DNA of 33,821 nt from NCBI GenBank assembly GCA_003241645.1, contig QFOX01000017.1:1-33821 (forward strand). The letters are read 5' to 3'. This document shows positions 14,581 to 22,353 of the stretch, in pieces. Below the pieces are notes generated by a model. That model did no database searches. It was not told the origin of the DNA and was given only the letters and a program-made list of their open reading frames with translations. Numbering within the stretch: position 1 is the first letter of the stretch; every line of letters begins with the position of its first letter. Made by a program: the position numbers and the translations under genes. The stretch is from Azospirillum brasilense. Lineage in GTDB: Bacteria; Pseudomonadota; Alphaproteobacteria; Rickettsiales; UBA3002.

Positions 14581-15249
14581 ATGGTAGAAACCAGCCTGAA
14601 TATGTTCGATCTCATTGTCGCCTGCGTCATCGGGCTGTCGGCGCTGCTGTCATTCTTCCGCGGCTTCATCCGCGAGATCCTCAGCCTCGGCGCGTGGGCA
14701 GGTGCGGCGGTCATCACGCTCTATGCGTTCCCGCACGTGGCCGAATGGGTGCAGCCCAAAGTGAACAACACCATGGTGGCCAGCGGCCTTGCGGCCATGG
14801 GCACATTCATGGGCTCGCTCATCATCATCTCGATCGTCAACGGCATCCTGCTGAAATACGTGAAGACCGGGTCCGACGTGGGCGTGTTCGACAACGTGCT
14901 GGGGCTCGGCTTCGGCGTGGCGCGCGGTGCGCTGCTGGTATCGATTGCCTATTTCATCATGAGCGTGGTCATCCGCGAGGAAGACTACCCCGAATGGGTG
15001 AAGACCGCCGTGAGCAAGCCCTACGTGGAAGATGCCGCGAAATGGGTCGCCACCATCGCGCCGAACTACCTCGATGATATTTCCCCGCTGAAGCCGGAAG
15101 ACGGAGACGAAAGCCTCGAGGAAAAACTGGAGAAGGACGAGGAGAAGCCCGCCATCATCCGCCAGATCGAAGTCGAGAAAGAATCCAGCGGGCCGGATAC
15201 GCGCTGGCAGTCGCTGGAAGAATTGCGCAAGAACATGGGAGTTGAATAA
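14581..15249 (+). CDS. cvpA: CvpA family membrane protein
   Basis: CvpA proteins are small inner-membrane proteins named from colicin V production; their biochemical role is unclear, with links to envelope stress. The 222-residue protein has about four hydrophobic helices in residues 8-135, including FDLIVACVIGLSALLSFFRG and the typical GFIREILSLGAW, followed by an acidic, charged cytoplasmic tail. TTGGAGGAA overlaps the radA end and serves ATG 14581. The last base of its stop is the first base of the purF ATG, which implies translational coupling. The cvpA-purF order is conserved widely in proteobacteria. Confidence 0.92.
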   Translation: MVETSLNMFDLIVACVIGLSALLSFFRGFIREILSLGAWAGAAVITLYAFPHVAEWVQPKVNNTMVASGLAAMGTFMGSLIIISIVNGILLKYVKTGSDVGVFDNVLGLGFGVARGALLVSIAYFIMSVVIREEDYPEWVKTAVSKPYVEDAAKWVATIAPNYLDDISPLKPEDGDESLEEKLEKDEEKPAIIRQIEVEKESSGPDTRWQSLEELRKNMGVE

Positions 15250-16691
15250 TGGCACTGGATGGCTTCCATGAGGAATGCGGCGTCTTCGGCATTTACGGCA
15301 CGACCGACGCCAGCGCCCACACCGCGCTCGGGCTGCATGCCCTGCAGCATCGCGGGCAGGAAGCCGCCGGTATCGTCAGCTGCGACGACGGGCAATTCTT
15401 CTCGCACCGCGCCTTCGGGCTGGTGGGCGATAATTTCAACTCGGCCGAAGTCATTGGCGGGCTGAAAGGCGCGCAGGCCATCGGCCATAACCGCTATTCC
15501 ACCGCCGGTGGCGCGACCATGCGCAACATCCAGCCCTTCTATGCCGACCTGGCACTGGGCGGCTTTGCGCTGGCGCATAACGGCAACCTCACCAATGCGG
15601 GCACGCTGCGCCGCCAGCTTATCTCGCGCGGGGCGCTGTTCTCCTCCACCTCGGATACGGAAGTGATCGTGCATCTCGTGGCGCTGTCCGACGGGCAGAC
15701 GATCGAGGACCGCGTGGTCAGCGCCCTGAAGCAGGTGGATGGCGCGTATTCACTCGTCATCCTCACACCGCAATCGCTCATCGGCGTGCGCGACCCCAAC
15801 GGCGTGCGCCCGCTCGTGCTGGGCAAAGTGGGCGATGCGTTCGTGCTGGCCAGCGAATCCTGCGCGCTGGATATTCTGGGCGGCGACTACGTGCGCGACA
15901 TCGCCCCCGGTGAAATGGTGGTGATCGACGCGCAGGGCGTGCGCAGCATGCAGCCCTTCGATGCGGTGAACAACCGCCTCTGCATTTTCGAGTATGTGTA
16001 TTTCGCGCGGCCCGATTCCATGGTCGATAACAAGAACGTCTACCATGTGCGCAAGTTCATCGGCGCAGAACTGGCCCGCGAAAGCGGGGTGGATGCCGAC
16101 GTGGTCGTGCCCGTGCCGGATTCCGGCGTGCCCGCGGCCATCGGCTATGCGGAAGCCTCCGGCGTGCCGTTCGACCTTGGCATCATCCGCAACCATTATG
16201 TGGGGCGCACCTTCATCGAACCGTCGGATTCGGTGCGCCACCTCGGCGTGAAGCTGAAGCACAATGCCAACAGCGCCGCGCTTGCGGGCAAGCGCGTGGT
16301 GCTGGTGGATGATTCGATCGTGCGCGGCACGACCAGCAAAAAGATCGTCACCATGGTGCGCGAAGCGGGTGCCGCTGAAGTGCATATGCGCATTGCCAGC
16401 CCGCCAACCACCCATAGCTGCTATTACGGCGTGGACACGCCGGAGCGCAGCCAGCTGCTGGCCGCCAACCATAGCACCGAAGAAATGGCCAAGCTCATCG
16501 GCGTGGATAGCCTCGCCTTCATCACCATCGACGGGCTGTACCGCGCGGTCGGCGAAGCCAAGCGCGACAGCGCCGCCCCGCAATTCTGCGATGCGTGCTT
16601 CAGCGGCGACTACCCCGTGCCGCTGACCGACCATGAGGCAGGCATTGGCGGCAAGCAGCGCGACCTGTTCGTGCGCGAGGTGGCCTCATGA
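15249..16691 (+). CDS. purF: Amidophosphoribosyltransferase PurF
   Basis: PurF catalyses the first committed step of purine synthesis: PRPP plus glutamine to phosphoribosylamine. The 480-residue protein carries a short propeptide MALDGFHEE before the catalytic Cys10 (ECGVFGIYG). The glutaminase domain has GHNRYSTAG (79-87) and AHNGNLTN. The phosphoribosyltransferase domain has the PRPP loop VLVDDSIVRGTTS (351-363). Cys245, Cys391, Cys447 and Cys450 (FCDACFSG) match the Bacillus-type enzyme with a 4Fe-4S cluster. It overlaps cvpA by one base and the SDR gene by four. Confidence 0.97.
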   Translation: MALDGFHEECGVFGIYGTTDASAHTALGLHALQHRGQEAAGIVSCDDGQFFSHRAFGLVGDNFNSAEVIGGLKGAQAIGHNRYSTAGGATMRNIQPFYADLALGGFALAHNGNLTNAGTLRRQLISRGALFSSTSDTEVIVHLVALSDGQTIEDRVVSALKQVDGAYSLVILTPQSLIGVRDPNGVRPLVLGKVGDAFVLASESCALDILGGDYVRDIAPGEMVVIDAQGVRSMQPFDAVNNRLCIFEYVYFARPDSMVDNKNVYHVRKFIGAELARESGVDADVVVPVPDSGVPAAIGYAEASGVPFDLGIIRNHYVGRTFIEPSDSVRHLGVKLKHNANSAALAGKRVVLVDDSIVRGTTSKKIVTMVREAGAAEVHMRIASPPTTHSCYYGVDTPERSQLLAANHSTEEMAKLIGVDSLAFITIDGLYRAVGEAKRDSAAPQFCDACFSGDYPVPLTDHEAGIGGKQRDLFVREVAS

Positions 16692-17398
16692 GCAGCCTGA
16701 ACGGAAAGATCGCGCTGGTCACCGGCGCGTCGCGCGGTATTGGTGCGGCCGTGGCCAAACGGCTGGCCGCCGAAGGCGCACATGTGATCGCCACCGCGCG
16801 CACCGTGGGTGGGCTCGAAGCGCTGGACGACGCGATTCGCGCGGGCGGCGGCGAAGCCACGCTGGTGCCGCTGGACCTGCGGCAGATGGACATGATCGAC
16901 GCGCTGGGCGCACGCATTTTCGAGCGGTTCGGCAAGCTGGATATTCTCATTGGTAACGCCGCGCAGCTGGGCTCGCTGTCGCCGCTGTCGCATGCTTCCC
17001 CGTCCGAGGTGGAGGATGTGTTCACCATCAACACCGTGGCGAATTACCGCCTCATCCGCGCGTGCGACCCGCTGTTGCGCCTGTCCGGCGCGGGCCGCGT
17101 GGTCATGGTATCGTCCGGTGCGGCGCTCGCCCCGCTGGCCTATTGGGGGCCGTATGCCGCCAGCAAAGTGGCGCTGGAGCACCTGACGCTGACCTACGCG
17201 GCCGAGGTGAAGGACACCCCCATTCGCGTCAACCTGCTGGACCCAGGCGCGACGCGCACGCGCATGCGCGCCAGTGCTTTCCCCGGCGAGGACCCCGCCA
17301 CCCTGCCCACGCCCGAGAGCATCACCGACTGGTTCATGCAATTATGTGACGCGAACGCGCCGCATGGCAAACGCCTGCGCGTGGGGCAAGCCGCATGA
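16688..17398 (+). CDS. Short-chain dehydrogenase/reductase
   Basis: A classical SDR of 236 residues. It has TGASRGIG (12-19) for NAD(P) binding, the NAA motif (90-92, a variant of NNAG), Ser143, and the catalytic YAASK (Tyr156, Lys160). The substrate is unknown. An SDR directly after purF is a recurrent alphaproteobacterial arrangement, but that does not define its reaction. It overlaps purF and nhaA by four bases each (ATGA), so it is translated as part of the cvpA-purF-SDR-nhaA operon. Confidence 0.92.
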   Translation: MSSLNGKIALVTGASRGIGAAVAKRLAAEGAHVIATARTVGGLEALDDAIRAGGGEATLVPLDLRQMDMIDALGARIFERFGKLDILIGNAAQLGSLSPLSHASPSEVEDVFTINTVANYRLIRACDPLLRLSGAGRVVMVSSGAALAPLAYWGPYAASKVALEHLTLTYAAEVKDTPIRVNLLDPGATRTRMRASAFPGEDPATLPTPESITDWFMQLCDANAPHGKRLRVGQAA

Positions 17399-18624
17399 GT
17401 ACGCCGGCGCATGCCTCCACGCGCGAGCAGGCCCGCATTGGCCGCCTGCTAAAGCTGTTCCTGCGCAACGAGGCCGCCGGTGGCGTGGTGATGCTGTGCT
17501 GCGCGCTGCTGGCCATGGTGCTGGCGAACAGCCCGCTGGGCCCCAGCTATCAGGCCTTCATCCACGCGCCGCTGCAACTGACACTGGGCGAGACCGGCCT
17601 GCGCATGAGCATGGAGCATTTCGTCAAAGACGTGCTGATGGCCATTTTCTTCCTGCTGGTGGGCATGGAGCTCAAGCGCGAAATGCTGGAAGGATTCCTG
17701 TCGAAGAAAGGCCAGAAACTGCTGCCGCTGGTGGCCGCCCTCGGCGGCATCGTGGTGCCCGCACTTATTTACTATGCGCTGAACCACACCCTTCCCGACC
17801 ACGTGGCGGGCTGGGCCATTCCCACCGCCACCGACATTGCCTTTGCGGTGTGCGTGCTGGCATTGGTGGGCAAGCATGTGCCTACGAGCGCCAAGATCTT
17901 CCTGCTCGCCATCGCGATTTATGACGATCTGGCCGCCATTCTCATCATCGCGCTGTTCTACAGCAAAGGCCTTGCGCTGGTGCCGCTGGCGGTGGCCGCC
18001 GCCATCACCCTGCTGCTGGCCGTACTCAGCCGCCGGGGCGTGAGCGCCCTGCCGCTCTACCTGCTGCTCGGCGCTGGCCTGTGGGAAGCAGTGCATCAGG
18101 CGGGCATCCACACCACCGTGGCAGGCATGATCGTGGGGCTGTGCATTCCGCTGCGGCCGGATGCGACCGATTCCGAATCGCCGTTGAACCGGCTCATGCA
18201 TTTCCTGCACCCGTGGGTGGCGTTCGCCATCCTGCCGCTGTTCGCGTTCGTCAGCGCTGGGGTGGAACTGCACGGCCTGCGCCCGGCCGACCTGCTGCAG
18301 CCGCTGCCGCTGGGCATTGCGCTGGGGCTTTTTGTGGGCAAGCAGTTGGGCATTTTTGCCGCCACCTTCGCCGCCATTAAACTCGGGCTGGCCGCCCGCC
18401 CGCAGCAGGCCAGCTGGGGCGTGCTGTATGGCGTGGCGGTGATCGCTGGCATCGGCTTCACCATGAGCCTCTTTGTGGGCTACCTCGCCTTCCATGACGA
18501 GGCTATGCGCAACAGCCTGAAGCTCGGCGTCATCGCCGGGTCGCTGCTTTCGGCGCTGTGGGGCATGGGGGTGATGCGCCTTGCGTTGCGTCCGCGCAGG
18601 GATAAGCAAGCGGGCAACGTATAA
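17395..18624 (+). CDS. nhaA: Na+/H+ antiporter NhaA
   Basis: NhaA exports Na+ in exchange for protons across the inner membrane, aiding pH and sodium homeostasis. The 409-residue protein has about twelve hydrophobic helices. The signature TATDIAFAVCVLALVGKHVP contains Asp147, and the ion-binding pair Asp177-Asp178 lies in AIAIYDDLAAI, matching E. coli Asp133 and Asp163/164. GVELHG and GLFVGKQLGI further on also fit the family. Its ATG overlaps the SDR stop. No clear terminator follows. Confidence 0.97.
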   Translation: MSTPAHASTREQARIGRLLKLFLRNEAAGGVVMLCCALLAMVLANSPLGPSYQAFIHAPLQLTLGETGLRMSMEHFVKDVLMAIFFLLVGMELKREMLEGFLSKKGQKLLPLVAALGGIVVPALIYYALNHTLPDHVAGWAIPTATDIAFAVCVLALVGKHVPTSAKIFLLAIAIYDDLAAILIIALFYSKGLALVPLAVAAAITLLLAVLSRRGVSALPLYLLLGAGLWEAVHQAGIHTTVAGMIVGLCIPLRPDATDSESPLNRLMHFLHPWVAFAILPLFAFVSAGVELHGLRPADLLQPLPLGIALGLFVGKQLGIFAATFAAIKLGLAARPQQASWGVLYGVAVIAGIGFTMSLFVGYLAFHDEAMRNSLKLGVIAGSLLSALWGMGVMRLALRPRRDKQAGNV

Positions 18625-18694
18625 CCATAAAACAATAGAATACCACTCGCAGCTGCGTTATGCTCACCCCACTCATTTCGCACAGGAGTTCCCA

Positions 18695-19096
18695 ATGAAG
18701 ACGCTTGCCCTCATTAGCCTTGCCAGCCTGCTTGCCGCCCCGGCATTCGCCGAAAGCACCCCTGCCCCGCGCCCCACGGCCGAGCAGGTGAAACAGCGCC
18801 ATGACCGCATCGAACAGATCCGCGACCGCCGCGAGAATGTGCGCGACCGCGTGGAGAACCGCCGCGACCGCATGGAAGACGTGCGCGACCACCGCGAGGA
18901 TGTGCGCGATGCGCGGGAAGATAAACGCGACGCCCTGCATGACGGCGGCAAGCGCGACGAGATCGAAGATAAGCGTGATGCGCATGAAGATAAGCGCGAC
19001 GCGGCCGAGGACCGCCATGACCGCCGCGAGAACGTGCGCGACCGGGCCGAGAATGTGCGTGACCGCACCGAAAACCGCGTCGATCGCCGCCGCTAG
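18695..19096 (+). CDS. Exported protein with charged heptad repeats
   Basis: The 133-residue protein starts MKTLALISLASLLAAPAFAE, a signal peptide with AFA as cleavage site, so it is periplasmic. The mature part is almost all Arg, Asp, Glu, His and Lys in seven-residue units of the form E-[ND]-x-R-D-x-x (ENVRDRV, ENRRDRM, EDVRDHR, EDVRDAR, EDKRDAL and more), interrupted once by HDGGKRD. This pattern predicts a long, salt-bridged single helix or coiled coil. AGGAG at 18683-18687 fixes the start at 18695; an upstream in-frame start would destroy the signal peptide. I know no function. Repeat number may vary between strains. Confidence 0.82.
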   Translation: MKTLALISLASLLAAPAFAESTPAPRPTAEQVKQRHDRIEQIRDRRENVRDRVENRRDRMEDVRDHREDVRDAREDKRDALHDGGKRDEIEDKRDAHEDKRDAAEDRHDRRENVRDRAENVRDRTENRVDRRR

Positions 19097-19187
19097 GCAC
19101 CACCAACGCCCCCACCGGCCAAAAGCCCCGCCTGCATCAACGGGTTAGGGCCTAAGCCGGTGGGCCGCGTGCGGCCAACAACTTTGC

Positions 19188-19216
19188 TTGACAGAAGGCG
19201 CGCGCCTACCTAAAAA
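19188..19216 (+). promoter_or_regulatory. Strong promoter of the tRNA pair
   Basis: A perfect TTGACA at 19188-19193, a 17-base spacer, and TAAAAA at 19211-19216. tRNA-Ile begins 18 bases after the -10 box. Confidence 0.75.
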
Positions 19217-19234
19217 GCACGCCTCACTTGGAAT

Positions 19235-19311
<77 letters not shown>

Positions 19312-19351
19312 TTTCCAAAGGAACGCAGCATCTGCGCGTTTCCTGTCCCGT

Positions 19352-19437
19352 GGAGGGATGGCCGAGCGGTTAATGGCAGCAGACTGTAAATCTGCCCTCT
19401 TCTGAGTTCGCAGGTTCGAATCCTGCTCCCTCCACCA
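19352..19437 (+). tRNA. tRNA-Tyr (GTA)
   Basis: An 86-base class II tRNA: acceptor GGAGGGA with TCCCTCC, anticodon loop with GTA in ACTGTAAAT, a long variable arm, T loop GTTCGAATCC, and an encoded CCA. A 3'-end look-alike lies at 19588-19613. Confidence 0.95.
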
Positions 19438-19445
19438 TCACTAAG

Positions 19446-19472
19446 CCCCGCCCTTTGGCGGGGTTTTGTTTT
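19446..19472 (+). terminator. Terminator of the tRNA operon
   Basis: CCCCGCC pairs with GGCGGGG around CTTT, followed by TTTTGTTTT. It starts eight bases after tRNA-Tyr. Confidence 0.93.
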
Positions 19473-19497
19473 GGTGGAGGGTTGCGTATTTGAAGCT

Positions 19498-19592
19498 CTG
19501 GCGCAGCCAGCGGTTCGCGCATAGGGCCAGCAGGCCCTATGGACTGCGAGCCACCGCGAGCAGCCCGCAGGGCGAACGTCAGCAGACGTTCG
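19498..19592. repeat. Array of small hairpins with GCA/AGCA loops
   Basis: At least four perfect stem-loops follow one another: CTGGC-GCA-GCCAG (19498-19510), ATAGGGCC-AGCA-GGCCCTAT (19521-19540), GCCC-GCA-GGGC (19563-19573) and CGAACGTC-AGCA-GACGTTCG (19573-19592). The stems differ while the loops are the same. No open frame is convincing here. The array fills the space between the tRNA terminator and the opposing UmuD-like gene. Confidence 0.75.
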
Positions 19593-19613
19593 TCAATCCT
19601 GCTGCCTTCACCA
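19588..19613 (+). repeat. Partial copy of the tRNA-Tyr 3' end
   Basis: Aligned with 19414-19437 this stretch shares GTTCG, AATCCTGCT and a C/T-rich segment ending CACCA, with two short insertions and one substitution. It resembles the direct repeats left when elements integrate at tRNA 3' ends, although no integrase gene is present. Confidence 0.5.
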
Positions 19614-19669
19614 CTACTTTCATATTACGAACGTGGATGCCGCTACAGCGCAGCAATGACTGCTTCGGC

Positions 19670-20182
19670 CTAATGCCGGTGCATGCGCAGTGAGGTTTCC
19701 ACCACGCCCCAGATGACCACGCCATGCTCGGGGTCGATGGGGATCTCGTCGTAGGCCGGGTTGGCGGGCATAAGAAACGCCTTGTCCTTTTTCACGATCA
19801 GGAATTTCACGGTCACCTGCCCGTCCACCGCGGCGACGACAATTTTGCCATGGCTGGGTTTGATGCGCGGCTGCACCAGCAGCGCGTCGCCATCGAAAAT
19901 GCCGGCGTCCTTCATGGAGTCGCCATTGGCGTAGACGATGAACGCATCGTCGAGGTTGCCACCGAGCAGCGACATCACGTCCACCCGGTCGTCGATATGG
20001 TCTTCGGTGGGCATGGGATAGCCCGCGGAAACGCGGCTGGAATAGACCGGCAGGGTGAAGCCCTTGGTGGCCACGAACTGCTTCACTTCGTGCAGCATGC
20101 TGGCGGGCACGCGCACGCGCTCCGACGGTTCCGTTGCCAGTTTCGGACGCCCCGCGCCCGCGCGCTTACCACCCCGTGCCAT
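19670..20182 (-). CDS. UmuD-like S24 self-cleaving peptidase
   Basis: The 170-residue protein resembles UmuD/LexA serine-lysine autopeptidases. Ser89 lies in YANGDSMKDAGIFDGD, Lys126 in DGQVTVKFLIV, and the likely self-cleavage bond is Ala53-Gly54 in VSAGYPMP. In SOS-regulated members cleavage is triggered by RecA filaments. The first 50 residues are unusual: MARGGKRAGAGRPK, then ERVRVPASMLHEVKQFV, which could be a ribbon-helix-helix or other small DNA-binding segment. No umuC-type polymerase gene is adjacent and no LexA box is obvious. AGGAG at 20190-20194 fixes ATG 20182. It may be a UmuD subunit for a distant polymerase or a self-cleaving repressor. Confidence 0.88.
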   Translation of the reverse strand: MARGGKRAGAGRPKLATEPSERVRVPASMLHEVKQFVATKGFTLPVYSSRVSAGYPMPTEDHIDDRVDVMSLLGGNLDDAFIVYANGDSMKDAGIFDGDALLVQPRIKPSHGKIVVAAVDGQVTVKFLIVKKDKAFLMPANPAYDEIPIDPEHGVVIWGVVETSLRMHRH

Positions 20183-20244
20183 GCCTGAACTCCTGCGGTT
20201 TTGATTTACGGGACGATAATCAAATTCGCCCGCAGCGTCAACGG

Positions 20245-20829
20245 CTATTTCGCACAGCCCGGCAGCTTGGCCGCCACTTGTTGCAGCAGCTCGTCGCTCA
20301 GGCGGTCCATGCTGCGGTTGAAGGCCGCGGCAATGCCCGGCATGGATTGCCCGGCAATGCTTTCCTGCGCTGCTAGCTTCATGGAGAGCACGGTCTGACG
20401 GTCGGCCGCGCGCACGAGGTTGGCGCTCAGGCGCACCTGCACCTGCTGGGTCTGCTGGTCCACCGCAAATTCGCGCAGCTGCGATTCGAGCAGCCATTGC
20501 GGGCGGGCGATGGCCTCGTCGGTCATGACACTGGCGAACAGGCCGGATTGCTCCACGCGATCGGCCAGGTAATGCTGCACCATGACGGGTGCCGGGCTGC
20601 TCCAGCGCACGTTGCTGTAGAAGGTCTGGTGCTGCGGCCCGTCGAACACGGCGATGCGCGCGCTGTCCAGCCCCGGGCCGGCCTTGGGCTCATACAGTTT
20701 CACGCTGGCGCGGCTGTGGCACGCCACCGCAGGCGCGGCGTCGCTGCTGATGCGGTAAAGCTCCGGCGCGGATTTGCCACTACCGCACGCGGTGAGCAGA
20801 AGGAGTGCGGCGATCAGGGTCTGTTTCAT
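20245..20829 (-). CDS. ABC-type transport auxiliary lipoprotein (PqiC/YmbA-like)
   Basis: The 194-residue protein starts MKQTLIAALLLLTACGSGKS: a lipoprotein signal with lipobox LTAC and acylated Cys15. The rest fits the ABC_trans_aux family of outer-membrane lipoproteins that partner MCE proteins: YRI near the N-terminus, VKLYEPKAGPGLDSARIAVF, VQHYLADRVEQSGLF, and a C-terminal helix. It probably links the MCE protein in the periplasm to the outer membrane for lipid transfer. Its start overlaps the MCE stop by four bases, so it is the last gene of the second Mla-type operon. Confidence 0.88.
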   Translation of the reverse strand: MKQTLIAALLLLTACGSGKSAPELYRISSDAAPAVACHSRASVKLYEPKAGPGLDSARIAVFDGPQHQTFYSNVRWSSPAPVMVQHYLADRVEQSGLFASVMTDEAIARPQWLLESQLREFAVDQQTQQVQVRLSANLVRAADRQTVLSMKLAAQESIAGQSMPGIAAAFNRSMDRLSDELLQQVAAKLPGCAK

Positions 20830-21566
20830 GGGGCGGGGATTCCTTGTTCCTCGGGTGGGAAGATGAGCGACGAGGGATCATCCTCGATGCGGTCAGTCAC
20901 CGAGCTGATGTCGCGCGAGGCGCGGCGCAGATTGCTCATGGTGCCGTTCAGGTTCTCGGTGGATTCGACGATGTCGCCCTTGGTGTCGCGCAGCACGCCG
21001 CGCATGTCGGCGCTCATCAGCGAGAGGTTATCCAGCGTGGCGTTGAACTTCTCGATGTTCTCGTCGCTCGAGATCTTGGCCAGCTGGTCGGCAAAATGGC
21101 TGAGTTTCTCGGTGATCTGCGGCAGTTGGTTCATCAGGGTAGTGATGCTGCTCTCGGTGGAGGGAATGATCGGCGCGCGCACGTCGGGCTGCGCATCGAC
21201 CAGATCCTGCGCATCCGTACGGCTGCCGGAAAGCTCAATGAAAATAGCCCCCGTGATGCCCTGCAATTTCAGGCCCGCCACGGTGCCCACCTTCACCGGC
21301 GTGCTATCGTTGATGGCCACATCCACCCGAATGTAACGTGGGTCTTTCTTGTCGATGGTGATGGCGCTCACCTGCCCCACCGTTACCCCACGGTATTTCA
21401 CCGGGCTGCCCTGGCTAAGGCCGCTGACCGACTCCTCGAAATAGATGCGGTAGGGCTGGACGTCGCCCAGCCCATCGCTGGCGATCCACATGGCGAAGGC
21501 GGCCAGCGCCACGGCCAGCAGCACGGCGAAGACGCCCACGCGCAGGTAATGCTGTTCGGTTTCCAT
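20826..21566 (-). CDS. mlaD: MCE (MlaD-family) lipid-binding protein
   Basis: The 246-residue protein begins METEQHYLRVGVFAVLLAVA: a short cytoplasmic end and one membrane helix (about 9-29). An MCE domain follows at 38-115 (YFEESVSGLSQGSPVKYRG, then VGQVSAI and LQGITGAIFIELSG), then a long helical region with TLMNQLPQITEKLSHFADQL. Such proteins form hexamers that shuttle phospholipids across the periplasm. GGAG precedes ATG 21566, four bases after the ATPase stop. It is the only MCE gene here and might also serve the mlaE-mlaF pair at 8788-10573. Confidence 0.93.
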   Translation of the reverse strand: METEQHYLRVGVFAVLLAVALAAFAMWIASDGLGDVQPYRIYFEESVSGLSQGSPVKYRGVTVGQVSAITIDKKDPRYIRVDVAINDSTPVKVGTVAGLKLQGITGAIFIELSGSRTDAQDLVDAQPDVRAPIIPSTESSITTLMNQLPQITEKLSHFADQLAKISSDENIEKFNATLDNLSLMSADMRGVLRDTKGDIVESTENLNGTMSNLRRASRDISSVTDRIEDDPSSLIFPPEEQGIPAP

Positions 21567-21570
21567 GCGG

Positions 21571-22353
21571 TCACTCCTTCTGTCGCGCGGTGCTGGCCGC
21601 CATGGCTGCCCGCGCCCGGGGCCCATGGAAATATTCCTGGATCCACGGATGTTTGTTTTCCATCAGATTCGGCAAACTGTCTACGATGACCTTGCGGTCC
21701 ACCAGCACGGCCACGCGGTGGCAAATGCCCACCAGCGAATCCAGGTCGTGCGTCACCATCACTACGGTCACGCCGAGGGTTTCGTTCAGCGTGCGAATGA
21801 GCGTATCGAACGCGTCGGCGGTGAGTGGGTCCAATCCCGCGGTCGGCTCATCAAGGAACAGGATGGCAGGGTCCAGCGCCAGTGCACGCGCCAATGCGGC
21901 GCGCTTGATCATGCCGCCGGAAAGCTCGGCGGGCATTTTCTGCGCCACTTCGGGTTTCATTTCCACCAGCGCCAGTTTCATCAGCGCCAGTTGCTGTTGC
22001 ACGTCGTCGGGCAGGTCGGTGTATTCGCGCATGGGCAGGGTGATGTTGCGCTCCACATTCAGCGACGAGAACAGCGCGCCCTGCTGGAACAGCACGCCGA
22101 ACAGGCTGGCGCGGTCGCGCGGGGTAAGGCTGGCCAGCGGCTTGCCCTGCACCAGAATTTCGCCTGCGTTGGGCGTGTGCAGGCCCAGCATGGTCTTCAG
22201 CAGCACGGATTTACCAGCACCCGAGCCACCAACGATGCCGATGATCTCGCCGCGCTTGATGTCCAGCGTCACATCGTCATGCACGCGCTGCTCGCCGAAG
22301 CGGTTCTCGATATGCTGCACGCGCAGGATGATGTCGTCGCGCGGCGTGCTCAT
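21571..22353 (-). CDS. mlaF: MlaF-type ABC ATP-binding protein, second set
   Basis: The 260-residue ATPase has Walker A GGSGAGKS (42-49), the Q-loop block FQQGALFSSLNV (89-100), signature LSGGM (144-148) and Walker B ILFLDEP with Asp168-Glu169. FQQGALFSSL and GGMIKRAALARALALDP place it with MCE-linked ATPases. It overlaps the permease stop by four bases and precedes the MCE gene by four, so permease, ATPase and MCE protein are co-translated. It clearly differs in sequence from the MlaF at 9785-10573, so the two sets are not a recent duplication. Confidence 0.93.
   Translation of the reverse strand: MSTPRDDIILRVQHIENRFGEQRVHDDVTLDIKRGEIIGIVGGSGAGKSVLLKTMLGLHTPNAGEILVQGKPLASLTPRDRASLFGVLFQQGALFSSLNVERNITLPMREYTDLPDDVQQQLALMKLALVEMKPEVAQKMPAELSGGMIKRAALARALALDPAILFLDEPTAGLDPLTADAFDTLIRTLNETLGVTVVMVTHDLDSLVGICHRVAVLVDRKVIVDSLPNLMENKHPWIQEYFHGPRARAAMAASTARQKE

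Noticed and set aside
17449..18609. A 386-residue open frame on the minus strand
   Set aside because: Antisense of nhaA, with His/Gln-rich content typical of shadow frames.
18581..18694. Longer start for the heptad-repeat protein
   Set aside because: It would hide a clear signal peptide and overlap nhaA; AGGAG before ATG 18695 decides the start.
18781..19096. Possible CRISPR or tandem DNA repeat in the RD/E-rich stretch
   Set aside because: Repeats are protein-level heptads with varying codons and no constant spacer; no CRISPR repeat-spacer pattern exists anywhere in the window.
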